The notes under the pieces were generated by a model. It had not been told where the DNA came from, made no database searches, and was given only the letters and a program-made list of their open reading frames with translations. The translations under genes were made by a program, and so were the position numbers. A DNA stretch of 64,000 nucleotides from Bordetella flabilis (GTDB lineage: Bacteria; Pseudomonadota; Gammaproteobacteria; Burkholderiales; Burkholderiaceae_B): contig NZ_CP016172.1 of NCBI RefSeq assembly GCF_001676725.1, positions 3,410,001 to 3,474,000 of the forward strand, read 5' to 3'. Positions 49,620 to 59,235 of this stretch are shown in pieces; within the stretch, counting starts at the first letter, position 1; the number at the start of each line of letters is the position of its first letter.

Positions 49620-49660
49620 AAATGACGCCAAAAACCCAGGTTTTTCGGCGCTTGGGATGC
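49620..49660. repeat. Box copy 2 (candidate flagellar master-regulator site, fliF side)
   Basis: Starts AAATGACGCCAAAAACCC, ends GGTTTTTCGGCGCTTGGG. The internal inverted repeat CGCCAAAAACC / GGTTTTTCGGCG is nearly perfect, with one inserted base. It is offset 72 bases from copy 1 in the same orientation and ends 115 bases before the fliF ATG. Confidence 0.6.
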
Positions 49661-49775
49661 GCAGCCACGCCGCCATAATCCACGCTCCGATACCCGAAGC
49701 ACGTTGCATGTGTAACTTGCCCACCTCCACTCTAGATCCCCGGAACTCGCGACGTTCGCCGAGCAGGGGCAGCCG

Positions 49776-51458
49776 ATGAATCAGCAGGCCACCCTCACTT
49801 CGTCCTTGCTCGCGCGGTTTCCGATGCTGGAAAGGCTGCGCACCGTCCCGAAACCGCTGCTGATCGGCACGGCCGCGGCGGTGGTCGCCATTGTCATCGC
49901 CGCGGTGATGTGGGGACGCGATCCCAACTATAAGGTGCTGTTCTCCAATCTGGACGACCGGGACGGCGGCGCCATCGTCGCCGCGCTCAACCAGATGAAC
50001 GTGCCCTACCGGTTCAACGAAACCGGCACGGCCATCCTGGTTCCGGGCGAGAAAGTCTACGACGCGCGGCTGCAACTGGCAGGCCAGGGGCTGCCGCGTG
50101 GCGGCTCGGTCGGCTTCGAGCTGATGGACAACGCGCGCTTCGGCGCCAGCCAGTTCACCGAACAGATCAATTACCAGCGCGGGCTGGAAGGCGAACTTGC
50201 CCGTTCCATCGAATCGATGAACGCGGTGCAGCACGCCCGGGTACACCTGGCCCTGCCGCGCCAGACCCTGTTCGTGCGCGACCGCCGTCCGCCGACTGCT
50301 TCGGTCATCCTGACGCTGTACCCGGGCCGCAGCATCGGCGACTCCCAGGTGTCGGCGATTTCCTGGCTGGTCGCTTCCAGCGTACCGGACCTGACCATTA
50401 CCAATGTGTCCATCGTCGACCAGAACGGTCGCCTGCTGTCGTCGCCGTCGGGCGAAGGCCGCGGCATGGACGCCGACCAGATGCGTTTCGTGCGCGAGAC
50501 CGAACAGCGCACCGTGGAACGCATCCTGGCCATCCTCAATCCCCTGGTCGGCCCGGGCAACGTCCACGCCCAGGCCAGCGCCGACGTGGACTTCTCCCGG
50601 CGCGAGGAGACCTCCGAGGTCTACCGTCCTAATCAGGAACCGGGCCAATCGGCGGTGCGCAGCCAGCAAACCAACGATTCGCAGCAGCTTGGCATCAACC
50701 CGGCGCAAGGCGTGCCGGGCGCATTGAGCAACCAGCCCCCGGCGACCGCGCAGGCGCCGATCGCCAACCCGCCGGCGGTGCAGCCCGCCCCCGGCCAGGC
50801 CGCGCCCCCCCCGGCCGGACCAAACGGACAGCAAAACGGCCAGCAGGCCGCCCAGGCGGCCGTCCAGCAGGGTCCTGCGTCCACGCGTCGCGAAGCCACG
50901 ACGAATTACGAAGTCGACCGCACCATCAGCCATGTCAAGCAACCGGTCGGCGCGGTCAAGCGCCTGTCGGTCGCCGTCGTCATCAACTACCTGCAGGACA
51001 AGGACGGCGAAGCCAAGGCCATGCCGCCCGAGCAGTTGAACAAGCTGACGACCCTGGTCAAGGAAGCGATGGGCTATTCCGAAACGCGCGGCGATTCGCT
51101 GAACGTGGTCAATAGCCAGTTCAACGACAGCGAACCCAGCACGCCGTGGTGGAAGGATCCGGACAACATCGCCCTGGCCAAGACCATCTTCGGCTGGCTC
51201 GTGATCGCCGTGGCCGCGCTGTGGGTGTGGCGCTCCCTGGTGCGCCCGATCTTCCAGCGCTATATGAACCCGGTGGTCGACCCCGAAGTCGCCGAACTGG
51301 AGCGCCAGCAAGCGTTGCGGGAGGCTCAGGAACAGGCGCGCGCCAAGGAACTGGACCGTTTCGACGACAACATGAAGCGCGCGCGCGATATGGCGACCAA
51401 GGATCCGCGCGCGGTCGCCATGGTGTTGCGTACCTGGATGAGCAAAGATGGCAAGTGA
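49776..51458 (+). CDS. fliF: Flagellar MS-ring protein FliF
   Basis: A 560-residue protein forming the MS-ring. Membrane segments lie at about 27-46 and 465-485, flanking a periplasmic region with the ring-building motifs (NYKVLFSNLDDRDGGAIVAA near the start). A low-complexity insert rich in Pro, Gln and Ala covers about 305-370. The C-terminal cytoplasmic tail (RAKELDRFDDNMKRARDMAT) binds FliG. The end overlaps the fliG start by 11 bases. It is the first gene of the fliF-fliR run. Confidence 0.97.
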   Translation: MNQQATLTSSLLARFPMLERLRTVPKPLLIGTAAAVVAIVIAAVMWGRDPNYKVLFSNLDDRDGGAIVAALNQMNVPYRFNETGTAILVPGEKVYDARLQLAGQGLPRGGSVGFELMDNARFGASQFTEQINYQRGLEGELARSIESMNAVQHARVHLALPRQTLFVRDRRPPTASVILTLYPGRSIGDSQVSAISWLVASSVPDLTITNVSIVDQNGRLLSSPSGEGRGMDADQMRFVRETEQRTVERILAILNPLVGPGNVHAQASADVDFSRREETSEVYRPNQEPGQSAVRSQQTNDSQQLGINPAQGVPGALSNQPPATAQAPIANPPAVQPAPGQAAPPPAGPNGQQNGQQAAQAAVQQGPASTRREATTNYEVDRTISHVKQPVGAVKRLSVAVVINYLQDKDGEAKAMPPEQLNKLTTLVKEAMGYSETRGDSLNVVNSQFNDSEPSTPWWKDPDNIALAKTIFGWLVIAVAALWVWRSLVRPIFQRYMNPVVDPEVAELERQQALREAQEQARAKELDRFDDNMKRARDMATKDPRAVAMVLRTWMSKDGK

Positions 51459-52455
51459 TAAACCCATCGACGGCATGACCCGCGCCGCGGTATTGCTGAT
51501 GTCCCTGGGCGAGGACGCCGCAGCCGAGGTGTTCCGCTACCTGACCGCCCGCGAGGTGCAGCAGGTGGGCGCGGCCATGGCCACCCTCAAGCAGGTGACA
51601 CGCGAAGACGTCGGCGACGTACTGGAAGAATTCCGCCAGGAGGCCGACCAGTTCATCGCCGTGACGCTGGGCTCGGACGACTACATCCGTTCCGTCCTGA
51701 CGAAAGCCCTGGGCAGCGACCGCGCGGCAGGCCTGATCGAGGACATCCTGGAAGCCGGCGATGGCGGCAGCGGCATCGACGCGCTGAACTGGCTGGATCC
51801 CCACATCGTCGCCGAACTCATCGGAGACGAGCATCCGCAGATCATCGCCACCATCCTGGTGCACCTGGAGCGCGACCGCGCCGCGGCCGTGCTGACCCGC
51901 CTGACCGAGCGCCTGCGCAACGACGTGATGCTGCGCATCGCCACCTTCGGCGGCGTGCAGCCCGCGGCCCTGTCGGAACTGACCGAGACGCTGAACGCGG
52001 TGCTGGCCGGCCAGGGCGCCAAGCGCAGCAAGATGGGCGGCGTGCGCACGGCGGCCGAAATCCTCAACATGATGAACTCGGCGGACGAGGAAAACGTCGT
52101 GACCAGCCTGCGCGAACGCGATGCGGACCTGGCGCAGAAGATCGTCGACGAAATGTTCGTGTTCGAGAACCTGCTCGAAGTCGAGGATCGCGGCATCCAG
52201 CTCATACTGAAGGAAGTCGACAACGACACCCTGATGGTCGCACTGAAGGGCGCCGTCGAGGAGTTGCGCGACAAGTTCCTGCGCAATATGTCCAGCCGCG
52301 CGGCCGAGATGCTGCGCGAGGACCTGGAGGCCCAGGGCCCCATCCGCATGTCGAAGGTGGAAGCCGAGCAGAAGAAGATCCTGCTGGTGGCCCGCCGCCT
52401 GGCCGAAAGCGGGCAGATCGTGCTGGGCGGCCCGGGGGACGACGCGTATGTCTGA
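51448..52455 (+). CDS. fliG: Flagellar motor switch protein FliG
   Basis: A 335-residue C-ring protein converting stator force into rotation. The conserved EHPQIIATILVHLERDRAAA motif is near residue 128, and the torque helix DLAQKIVDEMFVFENLLEVE carries the charged residues that face MotA. The N-terminal domain (TRAAVLLMSLGEDAAAEVFR) binds FliF. It starts inside the end of fliF and its end overlaps fliH by eight bases. Confidence 0.98.
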   Translation: MASDKPIDGMTRAAVLLMSLGEDAAAEVFRYLTAREVQQVGAAMATLKQVTREDVGDVLEEFRQEADQFIAVTLGSDDYIRSVLTKALGSDRAAGLIEDILEAGDGGSGIDALNWLDPHIVAELIGDEHPQIIATILVHLERDRAAAVLTRLTERLRNDVMLRIATFGGVQPAALSELTETLNAVLAGQGAKRSKMGGVRTAAEILNMMNSADEENVVTSLRERDADLAQKIVDEMFVFENLLEVEDRGIQLILKEVDNDTLMVALKGAVEELRDKFLRNMSSRAAEMLREDLEAQGPIRMSKVEAEQKKILLVARRLAESGQIVLGGPGDDAYV

Positions 52456-53188
52456 ACGCCGCGCCGTTCCGGCGTCGATGCCCAGCGCCGCGACCTGGCG
52501 TCGCTGGCGCATGGCGTCGTTCGAGGAACAGGACGCCAGCGTGCAGGAACAGGAAGAGGCGCCGCAACCGGGGCCCGATCCGCAGGTCGTGCTGGAGGAG
52601 GCCCGCCGCGCGGGCCATGCGCAAGGCGTTTCCGAAGGCCGTGCCGAAGGCTACGACCTGGGCGTCGCCGAAGGCCGCGCGCGCGGCTACGACGAAGGGC
52701 TGGAGCAAGGCCGGACGGCCGGATACGCCGAAGGGCTGGCGCAGGCGCGCCAGCAGGGCGCCGAGGAAGCCGCGCAATTGCGCGCCCTGGCGCAGGCCAC
52801 GGCCGCATCGCTGACGCAGCTCGAAGAAAAAACCGGCCAGGCGCTGTTGACCCTGGCCCTGGATATCGCGCGGCAGGTGGTGCGCACCACGGTGGCGATG
52901 CAGCCCGAAGCGCTGCTTACCGCCGTGCGCGAAGTCCTTCATATGAACCCCACGGCGGGGGCGCCCCTGCGCCTGTGGCTGCATCCCCTGGACCTGGAGC
53001 TGGTCCGGCTGCATCTGGCCGAGGACCTCAAGGGCGCGCCCTGGCGCGTGCTGGCGGACGAATCCATCATGCGCGGCGGCTGCCGCGCGGAAACCTCGTT
53101 CGGCGAGATCGACGCGACGTTGCAGACCCGCTGGCGCCGCGTGGCCGCCTCGCTGGGACGCGACATGCCGCTGGAGGACGCCGAGTGA
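52448..53188 (+). CDS. fliH: Flagellar assembly protein FliH
   Basis: A 246-residue regulator of the export ATPase FliI. The glycine/alanine-rich repeat region ([20 protein letters not shown], then [20 protein letters not shown]) is the typical Gx3G helix-packing motif of FliH, and the C-terminal half ([20 protein letters not shown]) corresponds to the V-ATPase subunit E-like domain. It overlaps the fliG stop and is followed by fliI after ten bases. Confidence 0.94.
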   Translation: MSERRAVPASMPSAATWRRWRMASFEEQDASVQEQEEAPQPGPDPQVVLEEARRAGHAQGVSEGRAEGYDLGVAEGRARGYDEGLEQGRTAGYAEGLAQARQQGAEEAAQLRALAQATAASLTQLEEKTGQALLTLALDIARQVVRTTVAMQPEALLTAVREVLHMNPTAGAPLRLWLHPLDLELVRLHLAEDLKGAPWRVLADESIMRGGCRAETSFGEIDATLQTRWRRVAASLGRDMPLEDAE

Positions 53189-53198
53189 GCGTGCAGCC

Positions 53199-54677
53199 AT
53201 GACCGCCGATACCTCGGCCCCTGCCATCCCCGCCCTTCCGGCCGTGCCGGTTGTGGACCGCTGGGTCACGCAGTTGCAGATCGGCTCGATACGCGCCAGT
53301 TCCACGGACCCCTGGCTGGCGACCGGCCGCATCACCCGCGCCACCGGACTGGTGTTGCAGGCCACCGGACTGCGCCTGCCCGTGGGCGCGGTGTGCCGTA
53401 TCGAGATCGCGCCGGGACACGATCACTGGGCCGACGCCGAAGTCGTCGGTTTCGACGGCCATACGCTGTACCTGATGCCGCAATCGGATATCTCCGGACT
53501 GCCGCCCGGCGCCCGCGTCGTGCCGGGGGAACCGCCGCTGCAGCGTCCGATTCCCCTGCCCCGCAAGGCCATCCTGAACGGCAACGCCAAGCCGGCGCTG
53601 GGCCGCCACCTTCCCGTCGGCAACGCCCTGCTCGGGCGCGTGCTGGATGGGGGCGGCCGGCCGCTGGACGATCTGGGCCCGCTGGAAGGCGCGGACCAGG
53701 CGCCGCTATCGGCCCTGCCGATCAATCCCTTGCAGCGCGCCCCCATCGATACGGTGCTGGATGTCGGCGTGCGCGCCATCAATGGCCTGTTGACCGTGGG
53801 ACGCGGCCAGCGCATGGGCCTGTTCGCCGGATCGGGCGTCGGCAAGAGCGTGCTGCTGGGCATGATGGCCCGCTATACCAAGGCCGATGTCATCGTGGTC
53901 GGCCTGATCGGCGAACGGGGACGCGAAGTCAAGGAATTCATCGAACACAACCTGGGCCCGGAGGGCCTGGCGCGATCGGTGGTGGTGGCCGCGCCGGCCG
54001 ACGTATCGCCGCTGCTGCGCCTGCAGGGCGCCGCCTACGCGACGCGCGTGGCCGAGCACTTCCGCGACCAGGGCCTGGATGTCCTGCTGATCATGGATTC
54101 GCTGACGCGCTATGCCATGGCGCAGCGGGAAATCGCCCTGGCCATCGGCGAGCCGCCCGCCACCAAGGGCTATCCGCCTTCCGTGTTCGCGCGCCTGCCC
54201 GCGCTGGTGGAACGGGCCGGCAACGGGGCGCCCGGTCCCAACGGCAAGGCGGGCTCGATCACCGGTTTCTATACGGTGCTGGCCGAAGGCGACGACCAGC
54301 AGGATCCCATCGCCGACTCTGCCCGCGCGATCCTGGACGGGCACGTCGTACTGTCCCGCCATCTGGCCGAGGCGGGCCATTACCCCGCCATCGACATCGA
54401 GGCGTCGATCTCGCGCGCCATGACCTCGCTGATCACGCCGGAGCAATTCGCCACGGTACGTCGCTTCAAGCAGGTGGTGTCGCGCTACCAGCGCAATCGC
54501 GACCTGATCGCCGTGGGTGCCTACGCCCCCGGCCATGACCTGGCGCTGGATGATGCGATCGCGCGCTATCCGCGCCTGGAAGCCTTCCTGCAACAGAACG
54601 TGGGCGAGAAGGTGGACTACGCCACGGCCATCGCCCAATTGCAATCCACGCTCCACACAGGTGAACCGCATGCCTAG
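53199..54677 (+). CDS. fliI: Flagellum-specific ATP synthase FliI
   Basis: A 492-residue export ATPase related to the F1 beta subunit. The Walker A motif [11 protein letters not shown] is near 207-217, the Walker B-type [20 protein letters not shown] near 290-310, and the [20 protein letters not shown] signature follows. A 30-residue Ala/Pro-rich N-terminal extension precedes the beta-barrel part. It uses ATP hydrolysis and proton motive force to feed the export gate. The end overlaps fliJ by eight bases. Confidence 0.97.
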   Translation: MTADTSAPAIPALPAVPVVDRWVTQLQIGSIRASSTDPWLATGRITRATGLVLQATGLRLPVGAVCRIEIAPGHDHWADAEVVGFDGHTLYLMPQSDISGLPPGARVVPGEPPLQRPIPLPRKAILNGNAKPALGRHLPVGNALLGRVLDGGGRPLDDLGPLEGADQAPLSALPINPLQRAPIDTVLDVGVRAINGLLTVGRGQRMGLFAGSGVGKSVLLGMMARYTKADVIVVGLIGERGREVKEFIEHNLGPEGLARSVVVAAPADVSPLLRLQGAAYATRVAEHFRDQGLDVLLIMDSLTRYAMAQREIALAIGEPPATKGYPPSVFARLPALVERAGNGAPGPNGKAGSITGFYTVLAEGDDQQDPIADSARAILDGHVVLSRHLAEAGHYPAIDIEASISRAMTSLITPEQFATVRRFKQVVSRYQRNRDLIAVGAYAPGHDLALDDAIARYPRLEAFLQQNVGEKVDYATAIAQLQSTLHTGEPHA

Positions 54678-55119
54678 CCAACTTCCCCTGGATACGTTGA
54701 TCGGGCTGGCCAAGGATCAGACCGACGAGGCTGCCCGGCGCCTGGGCACCCTGCATACCGTCCGCAACGACGCCGAACGCCAGTTGGCCATGCTGCATGA
54801 CTACCGGGCAGACTACCTGCAGCGCCTGCAGCATGCGATGGTAAGCGGTATGTCCGCGGCCGACTGCCACAACTACCAGCGCTTCATCGCGACGCTGGAC
54901 GACGCCATCGACCAGCAACGCGCGGTGCTCGAACAGGCCGACTCGCACCTGGCGCAGGGCAAGGTGCGCTGGCAGGAGGAGCGCCGCAAGCTCAATTCCT
55001 TCGATGCGCTGGCGCAGCGGCAGAACCGCGAACTGGCGCGCCAGGACGCCCGGCGCGAACAACGGCTCAACGACGAATACTCCGCCCGCCTGGTACGGGG
55101 CGCAACGGGGCTGCACTGA
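54670..55119 (+). CDS. fliJ: Flagellar export protein FliJ
   Basis: A 149-residue two-helix coiled-coil protein, the central stalk of the FliI ring. Length, strong heptad pattern and very high Gln/Arg/Asp/Ala content fit FliJ (DRAISING-like ends such as [20 protein letters not shown]). Primary sequence is poorly conserved, so gene order between fliI and fliK adds much of the evidence. The ATG at 54670 lies inside the fliI end; the open frame further upstream is not coding. Confidence 0.92.
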   Translation: MPSQLPLDTLIGLAKDQTDEAARRLGTLHTVRNDAERQLAMLHDYRADYLQRLQHAMVSGMSAADCHNYQRFIATLDDAIDQQRAVLEQADSHLAQGKVRWQEERRKLNSFDALAQRQNRELARQDARREQRLNDEYSARLVRGATGLH

Positions 55120-55146
55120 CCCCGCACAGGAAACAGGAAGCTCACC

Positions 55147-56559
55147 ATGACCTCGCCCCTTGCCATGCTGGCTGTTGCAGCCCCCGCCCCTGCCGGGCGG
55201 CCGTCCGGCGCGTCCGCGCCTGAAGCGGGCGCGTCGCGCGACGGCGACGATGCATCACGTTTCTCCGACATCATGGCGCGCCAGCGCGCCGGCCAGGACG
55301 CCGCCGCCACATCGGCGGGTACGGGCGCGCCCGCGTCTCCCCCGGCGGCCGGCGCCGCCGATCCCGTCGCGGATGCCGATGGCGGCGCCACGGCGGACGG
55401 CAAGCACGACGACAAGACCGGCGTCGCGGCCGCCACGCCCGCCGAACTGACTCTGGCGCAACAGGCGTTGGCCCTGGCGACCATGGCGGCAGAGTTGCAA
55501 GGCGGCGGATCTGCAGCAACACCGCCATCCACGACAGGCGATGCCAGCGGGGCGGGCCAGCCGCTGCCGGGCCAACCGGCCGCGGCGGGCGGCACCTCGG
55601 CAACCACGCCGGCCGCGCTCCTGCCCGCCACCCCGGGCGATGCGTCCCAGGCAGCTTCGGCGTCCACCGACGGCGCCCGCGCATCCTCACAGGTCGCCGC
55701 GAACGGCCTGCCGGCAGCGCTCCCTGGCGCCGGGACGCCAGGCGCCGCCCCAGCGGCGTCCGCACACCCCGCTGGCGCTACGCACGACACCGCCGCCCCG
55801 TCCGCCGTCGATGCGCGCAACGCGGCGCGGCAGGACGAAGAGGCCGTATCCGCGCGCGCGGCCATGGTCGACACGCGCACCGGGACGGACAGCCGGCCGG
55901 ACGCGCGCGCACAGGCGTCCGGGTCCCACACCCCGGTCGACACGCCCAAGGCCTTGTCCGCCGACAAGGATGCCGTGGCCGATACCAGCTTCGCGAGCAG
56001 CCGGCCCGATACGGCCCCGGTGGCCCCGAGCGACATGGCGCAGGCCCTCGCCGGCGCATGGCAGGCCCCGGCCGCGTCCACCGGCGGACCGGCCTCCGCG
56101 CCCGCCATCCGCACGCCGGTCGGACAGCCGCAGTGGGGCGCTGAACTGGGCGGCCAACTCGTCACCCTGACGCACCGCGCGGGCGAGGACGCCCAGACCG
56201 CACAGCTCAGGCTGGACCCGCCCGACCTCGGCCCGCTGCAGGTCACGATCAAGATCACGGACGGCGTCGCCCAGGCTTCCTTCGTGTCCGCCCATGCGGC
56301 CGTGCGCCAGGCCCTGGAGTCGGCCCTGCCCCAGTTGCAGCAGACCCTGGCGCAGGCCGGCATCTCGCTGGGGCAGACATCGGTCAGCGACCAGGGCGCC
56401 CAGGCCGGTTTTGGCGGCATGCAACAGGGTAATGAGCACGCATCCGGGCAAGGCGGCGGCCAGACGGCGAACGCCTCGGCCGATACGGCCGGCGACGTGG
56501 TGCAGATCGCCGTGCCGACGCGACGTGCCGGCGCCGGCATCGTGGACACCTTCGCATGA
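55147..56559 (+). CDS. fliK: Flagellar hook-length control protein FliK
   Basis: A 470-residue ruler protein. The first 320 residues are extreme low complexity (Ala, Asp, Gly, Pro, Thr), as in other high-GC FliKs. The C-terminal switch domain is clear: QTAQLRLDPPDLGPLQVTIK, then ALPQLQQTLAQAGISLGQTSV, the LxLDPPxLGxLxV pattern that signals to FlhB. Its place between fliJ and fliL is standard. Compare the other FliK-type gene at 45209-46645. Confidence 0.93.
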   Translation: MTSPLAMLAVAAPAPAGRPSGASAPEAGASRDGDDASRFSDIMARQRAGQDAAATSAGTGAPASPPAAGAADPVADADGGATADGKHDDKTGVAAATPAELTLAQQALALATMAAELQGGGSAATPPSTTGDASGAGQPLPGQPAAAGGTSATTPAALLPATPGDASQAASASTDGARASSQVAANGLPAALPGAGTPGAAPAASAHPAGATHDTAAPSAVDARNAARQDEEAVSARAAMVDTRTGTDSRPDARAQASGSHTPVDTPKALSADKDAVADTSFASSRPDTAPVAPSDMAQALAGAWQAPAASTGGPASAPAIRTPVGQPQWGAELGGQLVTLTHRAGEDAQTAQLRLDPPDLGPLQVTIKITDGVAQASFVSAHAAVRQALESALPQLQQTLAQAGISLGQTSVSDQGAQAGFGGMQQGNEHASGQGGGQTANASADTAGDVVQIAVPTRRAGAGIVDTFA

Positions 56560-56756
56560 CGACGCACGGTCCGCGGCAGCGCCGCGCGCCGACGGCGCCG
56601 CAAGGGTGCCCGGGCGGCCCGGCGATGCCGCCCGGCAATAGCTGGAGATACCCAGTTTTCGCCCTGTTTTTCCCGCCCCTTGCGCCTGCGTAAGTCAGGC
56701 AAAATGCCTACGCACAATCGATATCCGTTTCCCCGGTAAACCACCACCCATCCGAG

Positions 56757-57344
56757 ATGGCGACAACCAAAAACCCCACTTTGCCGACGCGCAGCACCCT
56801 GCCGATGCGTACCGGCGGCTCGTCGCGCTTTCTGCGCCCGATCATCGGCCTGCTGGTTCTCCTGATCGTTGCCGCCGCCAGTGTCGCGACGACCTGGATG
56901 ATCACGACGCGTTCGCAACGCACGGCCGCCAATTCCGCCGTGCAGATCAACGTGGGGCAGCCGCAGCCGCCGGCGGGCGCGACGCCGACGACCTTCGTCG
57001 CGCCGCCGGCCGTTCCGCAAGCGGTGCCTGCGCCCATCTTCATCCCGATCACGCCTTTCACCGTCACGCTGCAGAGCGCCGACCGCGAGCGCATCGTGCA
57101 TCTGGCCCTGACGCTGCGCGTGGCCGACGAGCAGTCGCGCCAGCGGCTGGAAAAATACATGCCCGAAGTGCGCAGCCGCATCCTGATGCTGCTGTCGGCG
57201 CAGACGCCGGAAAGCGTCCAGACCCCGCAAGGGAAGGTCGACCTGGCCGCGGCCATCATGAAGACCGCCAACAAGCCGTTCTCGCCGCTGCCTGACGGGC
57301 AATACGTCACCGACGTGCTGTTCACCGAATTCGTGGTGCAATAA
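56757..57344 (+). CDS. fliL: Flagellar basal body-associated protein FliL
   Basis: A 195-residue single-span inner-membrane protein supporting stator function. After a 30-residue N-terminal tail the membrane segment is FLRPIIGLLVLLIVAAASVA (about 24-43). The periplasmic domain ends with the typical GQYVTDVLFTEFVVQ. The 197 bases before it contain an inverted repeat AGGCAAAATGCCT (56696-56708) and may hold a promoter for fliLMNOPQR. fliM follows after two bases. Confidence 0.94.
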   Translation: MATTKNPTLPTRSTLPMRTGGSSRFLRPIIGLLVLLIVAAASVATTWMITTRSQRTAANSAVQINVGQPQPPAGATPTTFVAPPAVPQAVPAPIFIPITPFTVTLQSADRERIVHLALTLRVADEQSRQRLEKYMPEVRSRILMLLSAQTPESVQTPQGKVDLAAAIMKTANKPFSPLPDGQYVTDVLFTEFVVQ

Positions 57345-57346
57345 GC

Positions 57347-58354
57347 ATGGCTTACGAGGCGTTCCTATCGCAGGACGAGGTAGACGCCCTGCTGGCGGGC
57401 GTCACCGGCGAAAGCGACGGCAAGGGGCCCAGCCAGGAAAGCGCGGACGGCGTACGCACGTACGACCTGAGCTCTCCCGAGCGCGTCGTGCGCCGCCGCA
57501 TGCAGACGCTGGAGCTCATCAACGAGCGGTTCGCGCGCCACATGCGCAACGTGCTGCTGAACTTCATGCGCCGTAACGCCGACATCACGGTCGGGTCGAT
57601 CCGCATCCTGAAGTACTCGGATTTCGAGCGCAACCTGCCGGTCCCCAGCAACCTGAACATGGTGCAGATGAAGCCGCTACGCGGCACCGCCCTGTTCAGC
57701 TACGACCCGAACCTCGTCTTCCTGGTGATCGACAGCCTGTTCGGCGGCGACGGCCGCTACCACACGCGCGTGGAAGGCCGCGACTTCACGACCACCGAAC
57801 AGCGCATCATCCGCCGGCTGCTGAACCTGACGCTGGAAAGCTATGGCCGGTCATGGGAAGCGGTCTACCCGGTCGAGTTCGAATACGTGCGCTCGGAGAT
57901 GCACACCAAGTTCGCCAGCATCACGGGGTCGAACGAAATCGTCGTGGTCACGCCTTTCCACATCGAATTCGGCGCCACGGGTGGGGACCTGAACATTTGC
58001 CTGCCCTACTCCATGATCGAGCCGGTGCGGGACATCCTGACGCGACCCTTGCAGGAAACCACGCTGGAAGCGGTCGACCAGCGCTGGGCGCGCCAGCTTA
58101 CGCGCCAGATCCGCAGCGCCGACGTCGAACTGATATGCGAATTCGCACGCATCCCCTCGTCGATCCGCCAACTGATGAACCTGAAGGTGGGCGACGTGCT
58201 GCCGGTCGAAGTGCCGGAGACGGTCATCGCCAACGTCGATTCCGTTCCGGTCATGGAATGCGGATACGGCGTCTTCAATAACCAGTACGCACTGCGCGTA
58301 CAGCAACTGCTTACCCCTGTGGATCCCGAGAACGAGGCCCCCGACCATGACTGA
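57347..58354 (+). CDS. fliM: Flagellar motor switch protein FliM
   Basis: A 335-residue C-ring protein. The N-terminal LSQDEVDALLAGV (residues 7-19) is the CheY-P binding peptide. The middle CheC-like domain includes LFGGDGRYHTRVEGRDFTTT, and the C-terminal SpoA/FliN-like domain ends the protein (LKVGDVLPVEVPETVIANVD). So switching by phosphorylated CheY should work normally. It lies two bases after fliL and overlaps fliN by eight. Confidence 0.98.
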   Translation: MAYEAFLSQDEVDALLAGVTGESDGKGPSQESADGVRTYDLSSPERVVRRRMQTLELINERFARHMRNVLLNFMRRNADITVGSIRILKYSDFERNLPVPSNLNMVQMKPLRGTALFSYDPNLVFLVIDSLFGGDGRYHTRVEGRDFTTTEQRIIRRLLNLTLESYGRSWEAVYPVEFEYVRSEMHTKFASITGSNEIVVVTPFHIEFGATGGDLNICLPYSMIEPVRDILTRPLQETTLEAVDQRWARQLTRQIRSADVELICEFARIPSSIRQLMNLKVGDVLPVEVPETVIANVDSVPVMECGYGVFNNQYALRVQQLLTPVDPENEAPDHD

Positions 58355-58886
58355 TCAGAACGCCGAGCGGCCCGATCAAAACAAAGCTGCCGCATCGTCC
58401 AGCGCGAGCGACGACTGGGCCGACGCGCTGGCCGAGCAATCACGCGCGGCGCCGCCCACGCAGGCCGACGGCCTGAAGCCGGCCGACGACTGGGCCGATG
58501 CCCTGGCCGAACAGACCGCGGCCGCCCCCGCGGCCCCGGCAACTGCCGCCGCGCCCGCGGCCAAGCCGGCCGGCGCTTCCGTGTTCAAGCAACTGGCCGG
58601 TTCAAGCGAGAAATCGAACGCGGATATCGACCTCATCATGGACGTACCGGTCCAGTTGACGGTCGAGCTGGGCCGTACCCGCCTGACCATCAAGAACCTG
58701 CTGCAGCTGGGCCAGGGCTCCGTGGTCGAGCTCGACGGCCTGGCCGGTGAACCGATGGACATCTTCGTGAACGGCTACCTGATCGCCCAGGGCGAAGTCG
58801 TGGTGGTGGACGACAAGTATGGCATCCGGCTGACCGACATCATCACGCCTTCCGAACGGATCAACCGGCTCAACAGCCGCCGCTGA
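58347..58886 (+). CDS. fliN: Flagellar motor switch protein FliN
   Basis: A 179-residue C-ring protein whose C-terminal 85 residues form the SpoA domain (DIDLIMDVPVQLTVELGRTR, then LLQLGQGSVVELDGLAGEPM). The N-terminal 75 residues are an Ala/Pro/Asp-rich extension holding two near-identical copies of DDWADALAEQ (about 22-31 and 47-56). FliN docks FliH-FliI at the switch. It overlaps fliM by eight bases. Confidence 0.96.
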   Translation: MTDQNAERPDQNKAAASSSASDDWADALAEQSRAAPPTQADGLKPADDWADALAEQTAAAPAAPATAAAPAAKPAGASVFKQLAGSSEKSNADIDLIMDVPVQLTVELGRTRLTIKNLLQLGQGSVVELDGLAGEPMDIFVNGYLIAQGEVVVVDDKYGIRLTDIITPSERINRLNSRR

Positions 58887-58893
58887 CACGACC

Positions 58894-59223
58894 ATGGCCG
58901 ACGCCGCTCCCTTGCGCGTATTCCTGGGCCTGATCGTCGTCATCGGCGCGATCCTGCTGTGCGGATGGATCGCGCGCCGGGCCGGGCTGGCCGGCCGGGC
59001 ACAGGGCGGCGCCTTGCGCGTGGTCCACAGCCTGAACGTGGGCCCCCGCCAGCGCATCGTGCTGGTCGAAGTTGAAAACGCCCGGCTGCTGGTCGGCGTG
59101 ACCCCAGGGCAGATGAACCTGCTGCATACCCTGCCTCCCGGCGAGCCCGTGGTGGCGCAGACGCCCGGCCCCCTGGCCGGGACGTTCGCGGCCCGGCTCG
59201 GCCAGGCCCTGCGGCGCGGCTGA
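58894..59223 (+). CDS. fliO: Flagellar biosynthetic protein FliO
   Basis: A 109-residue single-span membrane protein that scaffolds assembly of the FliP ring. The membrane segment is about 8-26 (RVFLGLIVVIGAILLCGWI). The cytoplasmic part has the conserved LRVVHSLNVGPRQRIVLVEV pattern and LLVGVTPGQMNLLHTLPP. It is a short but complete member, lying between fliN and fliP with gaps of seven and 12 bases. Confidence 0.93.
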   Translation: MADAAPLRVFLGLIVVIGAILLCGWIARRAGLAGRAQGGALRVVHSLNVGPRQRIVLVEVENARLLVGVTPGQMNLLHTLPPGEPVVAQTPGPLAGTFAARLGQALRRG

Positions 59224-59235
59224 ACGCCGCCGCGG

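Larger units (their letters stand above)
49469..49775. other. fliE-fliF divergent intergenic region
   Basis: These 307 bases hold no credible gene. They contain two imperfect copies of a 40-base box (listed separately) and should carry divergent promoters for the fliE and fliF operons. I found no good sigma-70 hexamer pair and no sigma-28 match; a TTGCAT at 49704-49709 has no convincing -10 at the right spacing. Confidence 0.6.
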
